A stretch of DNA of 56,329 nt from the NCBI RefSeq assembly GCF_025716945.1, contig NZ_JAOVZT010000018.1, positions 142-56,470 on the forward strand, in the 5' to 3' direction. This DNA is from Geodermatophilus sp. YIM 151500 (GTDB lineage Bacteria > Actinomycetota > Actinomycetes > Mycobacteriales > Geodermatophilaceae). Positions 44,347 to 53,016 of the stretch are shown in pieces (the first letter of the stretch is position 1; each line of letters begins with the position of its first letter). The notes under the pieces were generated by a model. It searched no databases. It had not been told where the DNA came from and saw nothing but the letters and a program-made list of their open reading frames with translations. The position numbers and the translations under genes were made by a program.

Positions 44347-45093
44347 TCAGCCCCGGGTGCCCTGGATCTCGACGCCGTTGGCCGACGGGCCGGGCTTCCG
44401 GTCGTCGCCCCGCTGGAGCTCCGCCGCGACGTTGAGCGGTCCGGCCTGCGCACCGGACCGCGTCGCCGCCGGGAGCGGCCGCGCCGGGAGGGCGCCGGGG
44501 TCGGCCCGGCCCCACTCCGACTCGACGTCGGTGATCAGCGCCTCCAGGTAGGACCGCAGCTGGACCCGCACCGCCTGGCCGAAGGCCTTGAGGTAGGCGA
44601 CCTGCTCCTGCAGCTGCTCGAGCGTGGCGCCGTCGGCGTCACCGATCGGCGTGCCCCCGCGGGTCATCTTGGCCGCCGTCTCGTGCGCGGCCTGGATGAT
44701 GGCGCCCGCGCTCTCGCGGGCCTGCCGCAGCTGCTCCTCGTACTGGGCCCGCGCGTCGCTGGTGATCTGCCGGCTGAAGTCCTCGGCCTCGGCGACGTAG
44801 TTGTCCGCCGTCAGCTGGGCCTGCGCCAGGATGCGCACGGCCTGGTCGCTGGGGGGCTCGATCACCGTGACCTCGCCGAGCTGCTTCTGCAGGGTCTGCA
44901 CGCGGTCGCGCAGCTCGGCCTTCTCCTGGGCGTGCCGGGCCAGCTCGTGCCCGACGCGGCTGAGGAAGCGGTCGACCTCCACCTCGTTGTAGCCCGGGCG
45001 CAGCATGGTGCCGCGGGTGAACCGGACGCTGTGGACGTCGGCCGGCGTGAGCCGCCGGTCACCGGTCTCGTAGGCCTGGACCTCTGCGGTCAT
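44347..45093 (-). CDS. DivIVA/Wag31-like coiled-coil protein
   Basis: This 248-residue protein starts with a DivIVA-type N-domain: LTPADVHSVRFTRGTMLRPGYNEVEVDRFL (residues about 14-45), the lipid-binding hairpin region. A coiled coil follows at 48-72. A second coiled coil begins around 85 (VRILAQAQLTADNYVAEAEDF) and runs to about 145, and a disordered tail ends the protein. DivIVA proteins recruit growth and division factors to curved membrane. Its start overlaps the flavohemoglobin gene by ATGA, so it is the third gene of a globin operon, an odd setting. It is smaller than the main Wag31 of actinobacteria, which is not in the window. Confidence 0.88.
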   Translation of the reverse strand: MTAEVQAYETGDRRLTPADVHSVRFTRGTMLRPGYNEVEVDRFLSRVGHELARHAQEKAELRDRVQTLQKQLGEVTVIEPPSDQAVRILAQAQLTADNYVAEAEDFSRQITSDARAQYEEQLRQARESAGAIIQAAHETAAKMTRGGTPIGDADGATLEQLQEQVAYLKAFGQAVRVQLRSYLEALITDVESEWGRADPGALPARPLPAATRSGAQAGPLNVAAELQRGDDRKPGPSANGVEIQGTRG

Positions 45094-46229
45094 TCGGTCA
45101 CCTCTCCGTCGACGTCGGGGCTGGGGCGGCTGGGGGCGAAGACCTCGGTGCGGATGCGGTCGGGCGGCAGGCCGGAGCCGACCAGCCGGGCGACCGTGTC
45201 GTCGACCATCGGCCCGGTCCCGGCGACGTAGACGTCCCGGCTGCGCCAGGGGCCGTGCCGCTGGACGACGTCCCCGACGTCGCCCTGCTCCAGCGGCGAG
45301 TACTTGTCGTCGGAGACGGCCAGGGTGACCGTCAGCCACGGGTGCTCCTTGTCCAGCCGCTCGAGGTCGGCCCGGTCGTAGAGCCGCTCCTCGGTGCGCG
45401 CCCCGACGAACAGGTCCACCCGGCGCTCCGGGCCGTACCGGGCCACCTGGTCGACCAGCGCCTTCACCGGCGCCAGGCCGGTGCCGCCGGCGACGAGCAG
45501 CAGGTCGCGGTCGGACCCGGTGTCGAGGGCCAGGTGCCCCAGCGGCGGGCCGAGGCGCAGCACGTCGCCGATGCCGGCCTGGCGCACCAGGGCAGAGCTG
45601 ACCGGTCCGCCGTCCTGGGCCTGGACGTGGATCTCCATCCGGCCGTCCTCGCGGGGCGCGTTGGCCGGCGAGTAGTAGCGCCACAGCCGCGGCCGCAGGT
45701 CGGTCTCCAGCGAGACGGACTGGCCGGGCAGGTACGCCAGCGGCGTCTCCGGCCGCAGCGTGAGGACGGCGATGTCGATGGCGCGGCGCTCGTGCTCGAT
45801 GATCTCGGCGTTCCACCACGGCGGCTCGTCGTCGGCCTCGTCGGCGGCGGCGATCATCACGTCCGCGACCAGCTGGTAGGCCGCCGTCCAGTCCTGGGCG
45901 AGCGCGGCGTTCCACTCGTCGTCGAAGTGCTCCAGCGTCGCGAGCAGGCTGGCGCCGACCGCCGGATAGTGCGCGGCCACCGTGCCGAACTTGCGGTGGT
46001 CGCGGCCGAGCTGCTGCAGGATCGGCACCAGCGAGTCGAGGTCGTCGACGCGGGCGACCACCTCGCCGAGCGCGGCGAACAGCCGGTCCCGCTGGTGCGC
46101 CATGGAGACCGGGAACAGCTGCCGGGTCTCCGGGTGGCTCAGGAACAGGTGCGAGTAGAACCACAGGGGCGCCTCGTCGCCGGCCGCGGCGGCCTTGGCG
46201 AAGTTCGCCCGCATCGCAGGGATGTCCAC
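45090..46229 (-). CDS. Flavohemoglobin-type globin/FAD/NAD oxidoreductase
   Basis: The 379-residue protein has a globin domain (1 to about 150) with a proximal His in LGRDHRKFG (His78) and the HYPAVG that follows. The FAD-binding barrel contains RYYSPAN. The NAD domain carries VAGGTGLAP and FVGARTEERLYD. Flavohemoglobins detoxify NO to nitrate or reduce other heme partners. GTG 46229 follows GAGGAG three to five bases upstream. It lies 34 bp after the truncated hemoglobin and overlaps the DivIVA-like gene. It is somewhat shorter than the classic Hmp. Confidence 0.9.
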   Translation of the reverse strand: MDIPAMRANFAKAAAAGDEAPLWFYSHLFLSHPETRQLFPVSMAHQRDRLFAALGEVVARVDDLDSLVPILQQLGRDHRKFGTVAAHYPAVGASLLATLEHFDDEWNAALAQDWTAAYQLVADVMIAAADEADDEPPWWNAEIIEHERRAIDIAVLTLRPETPLAYLPGQSVSLETDLRPRLWRYYSPANAPREDGRMEIHVQAQDGGPVSSALVRQAGIGDVLRLGPPLGHLALDTGSDRDLLLVAGGTGLAPVKALVDQVARYGPERRVDLFVGARTEERLYDRADLERLDKEHPWLTVTLAVSDDKYSPLEQGDVGDVVQRHGPWRSRDVYVAGTGPMVDDTVARLVGSGLPPDRIRTEVFAPSRPSPDVDGEVTE

Positions 46230-46263
46230 GCGCTCTCCTCGGGGCTGCTGCGGCCGGCCGCGG

Positions 46264-46632
46264 TCAGCCCCGGTGCCCGTTCGCGGTGACGATGTCGTCG
46301 CGGTAGCCGTCGATCGCCGCACCGATGTCGCCGATGGTGGCGGGCTCCACGCCCAGGTCGGTCAGCGTCGCGACCAGGTGGGCGACCACCCGCTCGTACT
46401 CGGCCGAGCCGATGTCGAGACCCTCGTGGGCGGCGGCCAGCTCGCGGCCCTCGTACTGCACCGGCCCGCCGGTCACCTGGACGAGCAACTTGGTCTGGTG
46501 CGCCCGGAGGTTGGCCATGTCGACGCCGTCGAAGTACGCCGTGAGCTCCGGGTCGGCCAGCACCCTCCGGTAGAAGTCGTCGACGGCCGTCCGGATGCCG
46601 TTGTCCTGACCCAGCTGCTCGTAGATGGACAT
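46264..46632 (-). CDS. glbN: Group 1 truncated hemoglobin
   Basis: This 122-residue globin of the 2-over-2 type has a proximal His in ELAAAHEGLDI (His69) and B10 Tyr in DDFYRRV. The E-helix sequence HQTKLLVQVTGGP is typical of TrHbN. These proteins bind O2 and NO, and mycobacterial HbN protects against NO. The ATG at 46632 has GGAG about nine bases upstream. It heads an operon with flavohemoglobin, which could reduce it, and the DivIVA-like gene. Confidence 0.95.
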   Translation of the reverse strand: MSIYEQLGQDNGIRTAVDDFYRRVLADPELTAYFDGVDMANLRAHQTKLLVQVTGGPVQYEGRELAAAHEGLDIGSAEYERVVAHLVATLTDLGVEPATIGDIGAAIDGYRDDIVTANGHRG

Positions 46633-46974
46633 GCCCAGCTGCTCCCCCTCACGTCGTCGGCGATCCGGCGCACGCAACGGGGCAGCCTGCCAGAGCGAGC
46701 ACGTGGTCGTCACCCCCCGTGCCGGCAATGAGCCGTCCCGTGACGCGGACGCCACCTGTCGCACCAGCATCCACGGCATCGCGATCTTCCGCATCCGGGC
46801 CGCTCCCCGCCCGGCGGGCGCTGAACTGGGGAAACGGCACGGAACCGGCCGACCCCGCCGAAACGCACCGTCCGGAGCTCTTCACCCACCCACGGTGTGC
46901 CACTACAGAACGTACGACTAGTTGCACCATAGGTGATGATCGGCGGCGGTCCGGCCGGCTCCGATCCCGACGCG
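46633..46974. other. 342-bp gap with the globin operon promoter region
   Basis: No supported gene lies here. Part of the region (46890-46950) is the least GC-rich patch nearby. It contains CGTACG and ACTAGT palindromes and the short inverted repeat CACC-ATA-GGTG (46926-46936). On the minus strand TACGTT is a possible -10. A recognised NO-regulator site is not seen. Confidence 0.4.
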
Positions 46975-48555
46975 TCACCTCCCGGCGCGCTGCACGGCGG
47001 CGCAGAACCGGTCGTGGTCCGCACGCGTCTCCGCGAGCGGCTCGGCCACCTCGGCGCGGGCCACCTCGGCCACCCGGTCGGTGAGCCGCCGCCGGGCGCG
47101 GCGGGCCCGCCGTCGGGCTCCGGCGCGGACCAGCGGGCGGGCGACGAGGGCCAGCAGGGCGCCGGCGAGCAGCCCTCCCCCGAGCAGCACGGTCGGCAGC
47201 GGCAGGCCCGACACCTCCGGCACCGGCAGGACGCCGTCCAGCTGCAACCAGCCCAGGACCGCGAGCGCGACCAGCCACAGCGCCCCGGCCAGGCCGACCA
47301 GCGCCAGCAGCCACTGCACGACACCGGTGGCGCGCTGCCACACGGGTGTCCGGTCGGGTCCGAGATCGGCACCGGCGACCGCGCGGTCGAGCCGGTCGGC
47401 GAGGCGCTCCTCGGTGACCTCGGTCGTCCGGCGCAGCTCGTCGCGCCAGGCCTGCGGCAGGTCGGCACCGACCTCGTCGCGGGCGTGCCGCACCGCCGTC
47501 CGCAGGCCAGCCGCCGCCACCGCGCCCGGCTGCGGCAGCGAGGTCCGGGCCTCCTCGTCGCCCAGGTGCAGCCGGCGCAGCGGATCGGGCCGCAGCCGCG
47601 CCGTCCAGCGCAGCAGCGGCCAGCCGGTGCTCCGGGCCCCGCGCCGCCGGGCCGAGCGCTCGACGGCCGACACGACGGCGGGCACCCCGGCCGCCGCGGC
47701 GAGGGCCTCGACCAGCTCGGGCCCCGGGCGTCCCGGGTCGCGGCCGGCGCGGCTCGGGGTGCCGCAGTGGGCGGCCAGCGCACCGGCCACGCCCCGCGCG
47801 TCGGCGGCGAGCCGGTCGGTGGCCGCCCGCCGCGCGGTCACCCGGCGCTCGAGCACCGCCCGCAGCTCGGGCAGGCCCGCGCCGGTCCGCGCCGACACGG
47901 GCAGCACCGGTGTCGCGGCCAGGCCCTCGCCGTCCAGCAGCCGGCGCAGGTCGTCGCGGCAGGCGACGCCGGCCGGCTCGTCGAGCCGGTCGACCTGGTT
48001 GAGCACCACCAGCAGCACACCGGCGTGCCCGGCCAGCGGCGCCAGGTAGCGGTCGTGGACCGCGGCGTCGGCGTACTTCTGCGGGTCGAGCACCCAGATC
48101 AGCACGTCGACCAGTTCCACCAGCCGGTCGACCTCCAGCCGGTGCTCGAGCCGCACGCTGTCGTGGTCGGGCAGGTCGAGCAGCACCAGCCCGTCGAGGG
48201 CCGGATCCGGCGCCTCCACCCGGTGCCGGCGCGACACCTCCAGCCAGTCGAGCAATCGGTCGGCGCCGTCCCCGCCCCAGACCGCCGCGTGCGTCGTGCC
48301 GGTGGTCGGCCGGCGGACCCCCGGGCTGCTCACCTCCGCGCCGACCAGCGCGTTGAACAACGTGGACTTCCCGCTGCCGGTGGCGCCGGCCAGCGCGACC
48401 ACCGTCGCGTCGCCGAGCGCCTCGCGCGCGCCGGCCTTGGCCAGCAGCGCCCGGGCGGCGCCGACCTCGGGCACGGCCAGCCGCCCGTCGGCCACTTCCA
48501 CCGCCTCGCGGAGGGCGCCCAGCCGGTCGGCCAGCGCCGGCTCCCGGCGGCTCAC
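46975..48555 (-). CDS. Dynamin-like/YfjP-type GTPase, second of a pair
   Basis: This 526-residue GTPase has a P-loop GATGSGKST at 57-65, switch region RRPTTGTTHA, DLPDHDS at 127-133 (G3) and NQVD at 186-189 (G4). Two close hydrophobic segments, about residues 405-425 and 440-465, anchor it in the membrane. The rest is helical. The GTG at 48555 overlaps the first GTPase stop as GTGA. Pairs of this kind in actinobacteria include the dynamin-like DynA/DynB, which shape membranes at septa; identity with those two is not shown here. Confidence 0.88.
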   Translation of the reverse strand: MSRREPALADRLGALREAVEVADGRLAVPEVGAARALLAKAGAREALGDATVVALAGATGSGKSTLFNALVGAEVSSPGVRRPTTGTTHAAVWGGDGADRLLDWLEVSRRHRVEAPDPALDGLVLLDLPDHDSVRLEHRLEVDRLVELVDVLIWVLDPQKYADAAVHDRYLAPLAGHAGVLLVVLNQVDRLDEPAGVACRDDLRRLLDGEGLAATPVLPVSARTGAGLPELRAVLERRVTARRAATDRLAADARGVAGALAAHCGTPSRAGRDPGRPGPELVEALAAAAGVPAVVSAVERSARRRGARSTGWPLLRWTARLRPDPLRRLHLGDEEARTSLPQPGAVAAAGLRTAVRHARDEVGADLPQAWRDELRRTTEVTEERLADRLDRAVAGADLGPDRTPVWQRATGVVQWLLALVGLAGALWLVALAVLGWLQLDGVLPVPEVSGLPLPTVLLGGGLLAGALLALVARPLVRAGARRRARRARRRLTDRVAEVARAEVAEPLAETRADHDRFCAAVQRAGR

Positions 48556-50264
48556 CGGCTCCGCCGCGCGGTGGCCAGCCCGTCGGCCGCGGCACGGAGC
48601 CGGGTGATGCCGTCGGGCGCCGGTGCGGCAGCGGTGACCAGGTCGGCGAAGCGAGCGCGCTCGGTGTCGAGCAACCGCCCGGCCCGCTCGCGCAGATCGG
48701 CCCGCGCGCGGGCGGCCAGCGAGCGGACGGCGGCGTCGCCGAGCACCGCCTCCAGCAACCGCTGGCCCACCGCGGTCGTCCCCCCGGCGACGGCCACCTC
48801 GCCGCCGGTGAGCCCGCCGGTGGAGGCGAAGACGGCCACCATCACGACCGCGCCGGCGCCGTTCACCCCCCAGGACAGCCACCGGGCGCGGGCCCGCTTG
48901 CCCGCGCCCTCGCTGCGGACCAGCTCGAGCACCTCCCCCTGCCAGTCGCGCACCTCGTCGACCGCGGCATCCGGGAAGTCCGGCGAGGCGGCCTCGAGGT
49001 CCCGCTCCCGCCCGGCGAGCAGGGCGGTCCCGCCGGGCAGCGAACGCCAGCTGGTCGCCGTCCGCTCGGCCGCCGAGTCCGCCGCGGCCTGCAGCAGGTC
49101 GGCGACGCTCGAACCGAGCGAGGCCTGCACCTGCTCCGGTGAGGTCCGCCGACCGGTCATCGCGGAGCCGATCCGGTCGCGCAGCCGGCCGACCGAGGCC
49201 TGCAGGCCGCGCATCCACTCCCCGGTGCCGACGAACTCCTGCCAGCGGGCCAGCACCTCGCCGCGCAGCAGGGCGCCGCCGGCCACCGCGTCGTCCACCT
49301 CCTGGCGGGCCCGGGCGTACGCCGCGTCCGCGGCCTCCTGGAGGGTCCGCGCGGCGGCGTGCTGCTGCTCCTCGGCGGCCAGCAGGCCGGTGACCCGGTC
49401 GGAAAGGCTGTCGAGGGCGCCGGCCAGGGTCTGGCGCACCACCGCGTCGCGCTGCTCCTGGTCGGCGGCCAGCCCGAGCAGCCAGGCGCGCAGCGGCGCG
49501 ATCTCCTCCGCCGGGAGCAGGCCGCCGTCCAGCGGGCGCTCGGCCACCACGAACAGCCGGGCGGCCGACAGCCCGGCCCGCCGGAGCATCCCGGCGAGGT
49601 CGTCGGCCACCTCGTCGCGGGCCTCCGGCGGCACCCGGTCGAGCACCACGGCGACCGCCGTCCCGCGCTGGACGGCGGTGTGCAGCAGGTCCCACGGCAC
49701 CGCGTCGGCGTAGCGGGCGGCGGTGGTCACGAAGATCCACAGGTCGGCCGCGGCAAGCAGCTGGGCGGCCAGGTCGCGGTTGGCCGTGACCACCGAGTCG
49801 ACGTCCGGCGCGTCCAGCAGCGCCAGGCCCGCAGGCAGCGCGTCGTGCGCCACCAGCCGCAGGGCGCCGTGCCCGTCGTCCGGCCCGCCGGGCGCGCCCG
49901 TCGTCCGGGCCAGGTGCGGCAGCACCCGGTCACCGGCGAAGGCCGCCCGGTCGGCCGGGGCGCAGACGAGCACCGGCGCCCGGGTGGTCGGCCGCAGCAC
50001 GCCGGCCCGGGTCACGTCGGCGTGCAGCAGGCTGTTGACCAGCGTCGACTTGCCTGCTCCGGTCGACCCGCCGACGACGGCGAGCAGCGGGGCGTCGAGG
50101 TCGCGCAACCGGGGCAGCAGGTAGTCGTCGACCTGGTCGACGACCGCCCGCGCCTCCCGGGCGGCGTCCGCGCGGCCGGGAACGGCCAGGCCGAACGACA
50201 GCTCTGCGACCCGGTCGCGCAGGGTCTCCAGCGCGTCCGGCACCGTCGGCGCGGCAGCGGTCAT
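48552..50264 (-). CDS. Dynamin-like GTPase, first of a pair
   Basis: This 570-residue GTPase has P-loop GGSTGAGKST at 65-74, LRPTTRAP as switch I, and LLDAPDVDS ending at 157 as G3. The G4 site reads VVLDRVP instead of NKxD, so nucleotide specificity may be loose. Long helical regions with many Ala, Gln and Arg residues suggest coiled coils. A hydrophobic stretch around residues 470-500 (GAGAVVMVAVFASTGG) gives a membrane anchor. It is coupled to the next GTPase by a 4-bp overlap and lies 15 bp after a flavodoxin-fold gene. Confidence 0.88.
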   Translation of the reverse strand: MTAAAPTVPDALETLRDRVAELSFGLAVPGRADAAREARAVVDQVDDYLLPRLRDLDAPLLAVVGGSTGAGKSTLVNSLLHADVTRAGVLRPTTRAPVLVCAPADRAAFAGDRVLPHLARTTGAPGGPDDGHGALRLVAHDALPAGLALLDAPDVDSVVTANRDLAAQLLAAADLWIFVTTAARYADAVPWDLLHTAVQRGTAVAVVLDRVPPEARDEVADDLAGMLRRAGLSAARLFVVAERPLDGGLLPAEEIAPLRAWLLGLAADQEQRDAVVRQTLAGALDSLSDRVTGLLAAEEQQHAAARTLQEAADAAYARARQEVDDAVAGGALLRGEVLARWQEFVGTGEWMRGLQASVGRLRDRIGSAMTGRRTSPEQVQASLGSSVADLLQAAADSAAERTATSWRSLPGGTALLAGRERDLEAASPDFPDAAVDEVRDWQGEVLELVRSEGAGKRARARWLSWGVNGAGAVVMVAVFASTGGLTGGEVAVAGGTTAVGQRLLEAVLGDAAVRSLAARARADLRERAGRLLDTERARFADLVTAAAPAPDGITRLRAAADGLATARRSR

Positions 50265-50279
50265 GGCTCCCCCTGGTCC

Positions 50280-50900
50280 TCAGCCGACGGGCGGGTACGG
50301 CGTCGCCTCGAGCAGCCGGGCCAGGTGGGCGGCGTTGGCCGCCAGGGTCGCCGTGGTCGAGGCCACCGCCTCCGGCGTCTCGTCCAGGTCCAGGTAGTCG
50401 ACGCCCTGCATCGCCTCGCCGTTCCAGTAGGTGGCCGCCTGCGCCGGAACGGTGAACCCGACGTCGCTGAAGGCCTGCATGACATCGGCGCTGATCTTGT
50501 GCGCGCCGTCCTCGTTGCCGACGACGGCGACCGCTCCCACCTTGCCGAAGACCCGGGGGCGACCCTGCTCGTCGCGCTCGGACAGCTCGGCGTCCAGACG
50601 CTCCAGGACGCGCTGCGCCACGCTGCTCATGTGCCCGACCCAGGTCGGGGTGCTCAGCAGCAGGATGTCGGCGGCCATCAGCCGGTCGCGGATCCCCGGC
50701 CAGGCGTCGCCGTCGCCCATGTCCACCTCGACGCCGGGGTGGACCGCGTGGTCGACCACCCGCACCAGGTCGCCGGTGACCCCGTGCTCCTCGAGGGCCT
50801 CGAGCACCTGCCGTGCCATCAGTTCGCTGCTGGACGGCGCGGGCGAGGGCTTGAGGCTGCAGACGAGGGCCAGGGCACGCAGGGGCGCGGTCTCGGTCAT
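50280..50900 (-). CDS. NAD(P)H-dependent FMN reductase-like flavodoxin-fold protein
   Basis: This 206-residue flavodoxin-fold enzyme reduces FMN or quinones with NAD(P)H. The phosphate loop CSLKPSPAPSSSELM (residues about 14-28) and the isoalloxazine contact STPTWVGHMSSVAQ match the NADPH-dependent FMN reductase/WrbA-like group. The ATG at 50900 directly precedes the conserved strand LRALALVCSLK. It is placed as the first gene of an operon with two dynamin-like GTPases. No functional link is evident. Confidence 0.87.
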   Translation of the reverse strand: MTETAPLRALALVCSLKPSPAPSSSELMARQVLEALEEHGVTGDLVRVVDHAVHPGVEVDMGDGDAWPGIRDRLMAADILLLSTPTWVGHMSSVAQRVLERLDAELSERDEQGRPRVFGKVGAVAVVGNEDGAHKISADVMQAFSDVGFTVPAQAATYWNGEAMQGVDYLDLDETPEAVASTTATLAANAAHLARLLEATPYPPVG

Positions 50901-51023
50901 GGGCTGCACATGCCCCGCCCGGGCGTGCGGTGACACATGCCCGGCTCGCGCCGCCCGCCCCGGTGGGCCGGGACGGCGGACCTCCACCGGGCGCATCCGG
51001 GTGTCCGCGGCTCAGCGCTGCCG

Positions 51024-51764
51024 CTACCGCTGCCACCGGTCCGCGAGCCAGGCCCGGGCCTCCGCCACGGTGCCGACCGCCGGGACGCCGTCGGGCACCG
51101 GCGGCCGGTCGACCAGCACGACCGGCAGGCCCAGCTCGCGGGCGGCGGTGAGTTTGGCGGCGGTCATCGCCCCGCCGCTGTCCTTGGTGACCACCACGTC
51201 GACGCGGTGCTCGAGCACCAGCGCCCGTTCCTCGTCGACGGTGAACGGGCCGCGGGCGAGCACGACCGTCGTCCGCGCCGGTAGCGGCGGATCGGGCGGG
51301 TCGACAGAGCGCACGAGGACGGCGGCGGTCAGCCCGGCGAACGCGGCCAGGCCCTGCCGACCGGTGGTCAGGAACACCGAGGAGAACCCCTCGACGGCGC
51401 GCGCGGCGGCGTCCAGCGAACCGACGCGGCGCCAGTCGTCACCGGGCTGTGCCGTCCAGCCCGGCCGTTGCAGCCGCAGCAACGGCACGCCGACCGCCCG
51501 GGTGGCGGCCACGGCGTTGGCCGTCATGCCGGCGGCGAACGGGTGCGTGGCGTCGACGACCGCGGTCGTCCCGTGCTCCCGCAACCAGGCGGCCAGCCCG
51601 GTCGGGCCGCCGAAGCCGCCGACGCGGACCTCCCCGGGTGGCAGCCGTGGCTCGGCCACCCGGCCGGCCAGGGAGCTCACCACCGGGACGCCGGCGGCGA
51701 CGAGTTCCCCGGCGAGCCGGCGGGCCTCGCCGGTGCCGCCCAGCACCAGGACCCGGCCGGTCAC
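51024..51764 (-). CDS. cobK: Precorrin-6A reductase CobK
   Basis: This 246-residue enzyme reduces precorrin-6A to precorrin-6B with NADPH. The N-terminal nucleotide loop VLVLGGTGEARRLA, the motif VDATHPFAAGMTANA and the late VVTKDSGGAMTAAKL are conserved in CobK/CbiJ. GTG 51764 is the start. It is divergent from cbiD with only 74 bp between the start codons, so the two share a promoter region. Confidence 0.95.
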   Translation of the reverse strand: MTGRVLVLGGTGEARRLAGELVAAGVPVVSSLAGRVAEPRLPPGEVRVGGFGGPTGLAAWLREHGTTAVVDATHPFAAGMTANAVAATRAVGVPLLRLQRPGWTAQPGDDWRRVGSLDAAARAVEGFSSVFLTTGRQGLAAFAGLTAAVLVRSVDPPDPPLPARTTVVLARGPFTVDEERALVLEHRVDVVVTKDSGGAMTAAKLTAARELGLPVVLVDRPPVPDGVPAVGTVAEARAWLADRWQR

Positions 51765-51826
51765 GGCCGCACCGCCCGGTGCCGCCGTGGCGCGCCGCAG
51801 CGGGCCGCGGCCCGTCCGCCGGTGTG

Positions 51827-51832
51827 CAGACT
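51827..51832 (+). promoter_or_regulatory. Putative -10 element of cbiD
   Basis: CAGACT ends six bases before the GTG start at 51839, consistent with a leaderless mRNA. Confidence 0.4.
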
Positions 51833-51838
51833 GGTCCG

Positions 51839-52945
51839 GTGACCACCGCCGGCCCGGAGCAGGGCACCGGGCAGGGCACCGGGCTGCGCTCCGGCTGGAC
51901 GACGGGCGCGTGCGCCACCGCGGCCACCACCGCCGCCTACACCGCGCTGCTCACCGGCGAGTTCCCCGACCCGGTCACCGTCGACCTCCCGCACGACCGG
52001 CACCCGTCCTTCGCGCTGGCGCGGGAGACGCTCGAGCCGGGCGCCGCCTCCGCGGGCGTGGTCAAGGACGCCGGCGACGACCCCGACGTCACCCACGGCG
52101 CCCTCGTCACCGCCCGGGTCGCGCACGGGGAGCCGGGCACCGGGGTGGTGTTCCGCGCCGGCGAGGGCGTGGGCACGGTGACCAAGCCCGGCCTGCCGCT
52201 GGCGGTCGGCGAGCCGGCCATCAACCCGGTGCCGCGGCGGCTGATGCGCGAGCACGTGGCCGCCGTCGCCGCCCGGCACGGCGGTTCCGGTGACGTGGTG
52301 GTCGAGGTGTCGGTGGAGAACGGTGCCGAGCTCGCGCTGAAGACGTGGAACCCGCGGCTGGGGATCCTCGGCGGCCTGTCGATCCTCGGGACGACGGGCG
52401 TCGTCGTCCCCTATTCGTGCGCCTCGTGGATCGACTCGATCCGCCGCGGCATCGACGTCGCCCGGGCGGCCGGCCGCACGCACGTGGCCGGCTGCACCGG
52501 CGCGACCAGCGAGCGGGTGGCCGCGGAGCTGCACGGCCTGCCCGACGACGCGCTGCTCGACATGGGCGACTTCGCCGGCGCGGTGCTCAAGTACCTGCGC
52601 GCGCACCCCGTGCCGCGGCTGACGATCGCCGGCGGCATCGGCAAGCTGGCCAAGCTCGCCGATGGCCATCTCGACCTGCACTCCGCCCGCTCGCAGGTCT
52701 CCCCCGACGCGCTGGCCCGGCGGGTGCGCGACGCCGGCGGGTCGGACCAGTTGGTTACCCGCGTCCTCGGCGCGAACACCGCGCTGGACGCCCTGCAGAT
52801 GTGCCGGGCCGCCGGGCTGCCGTTGGGTGACCTGGTGGCGGCCGGCGCCCGGGAGACCGCGCTCGGCGTCCTCCGCGGCGCGCCGGTCGACGTCGACGTG
52901 ATCGTGATCGACCGCGCGGGCGCCGTCGTCGGCCGCGCCTGCTGA
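51839..52945 (+). CDS. cbiD: Cobalt-precorrin-5B / precorrin C1-methyltransferase CbiD
   Basis: This 368-residue SAM-dependent methyltransferase acts at C1 of the corrin ring. Conserved parts are LRSGWTTGACATAATTAA, VTKPGLPLAVGEPAINPVPR, ENGAELALKTWNPRLGI and CTGATSERVA. CbiD belongs to the anaerobic route in Salmonella, where it works with CbiG. Here it is found with CobG and CobN of the aerobic route, and no cobF, cobE or cbiG is in the window. GTG 51839 is chosen for its -10 element and the conserved start 12 residues later. Confidence 0.95.
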   Translation: MTTAGPEQGTGQGTGLRSGWTTGACATAATTAAYTALLTGEFPDPVTVDLPHDRHPSFALARETLEPGAASAGVVKDAGDDPDVTHGALVTARVAHGEPGTGVVFRAGEGVGTVTKPGLPLAVGEPAINPVPRRLMREHVAAVAARHGGSGDVVVEVSVENGAELALKTWNPRLGILGGLSILGTTGVVVPYSCASWIDSIRRGIDVARAAGRTHVAGCTGATSERVAAELHGLPDDALLDMGDFAGAVLKYLRAHPVPRLTIAGGIGKLAKLADGHLDLHSARSQVSPDALARRVRDAGGSDQLVTRVLGANTALDALQMCRAAGLPLGDLVAAGARETALGVLRGAPVDVDVIVIDRAGAVVGRAC

Positions 52946-52949
52946 AGGA

Positions 52950-53000
52950 CCCCGCTGCCCCCCACCGCTCGCGCGCTCGCGGCGGGCCCCTGCAGCGGGG
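52950..53000. terminator. Bidirectional hairpin between cbiD and cobM
   Basis: CCCCGCTGC (52950-52958) pairs with GCAGCGGGG (52992-53000), 9 bp. Additional GC pairing is possible in the loop. It lies between convergent cbiD and cobM. Confidence 0.6.
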
Positions 53001-53016
53001 CCGGGATGAGGGGCCG

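Noticed and set aside
46890-46945. NsrR, FNR or NorR-type NO-sensing operator before the globin operon
   Set aside because: Short palindromes (CGTACG, ACTAGT) are present, but none fits a known consensus over its full length.
50930-51023. Small gene between the flavodoxin-fold gene and cobK
   Set aside because: Frames here are short and Arg/Pro-rich, with no start signal. The 123-bp gap is better seen as a promoter region.
51024-51838. Second B12 riboswitch upstream of cobK/cbiD
   Set aside because: The divergent gap is only 74 bp and lacks the GCCACTGTGA box, so only the cobN leader qualifies.
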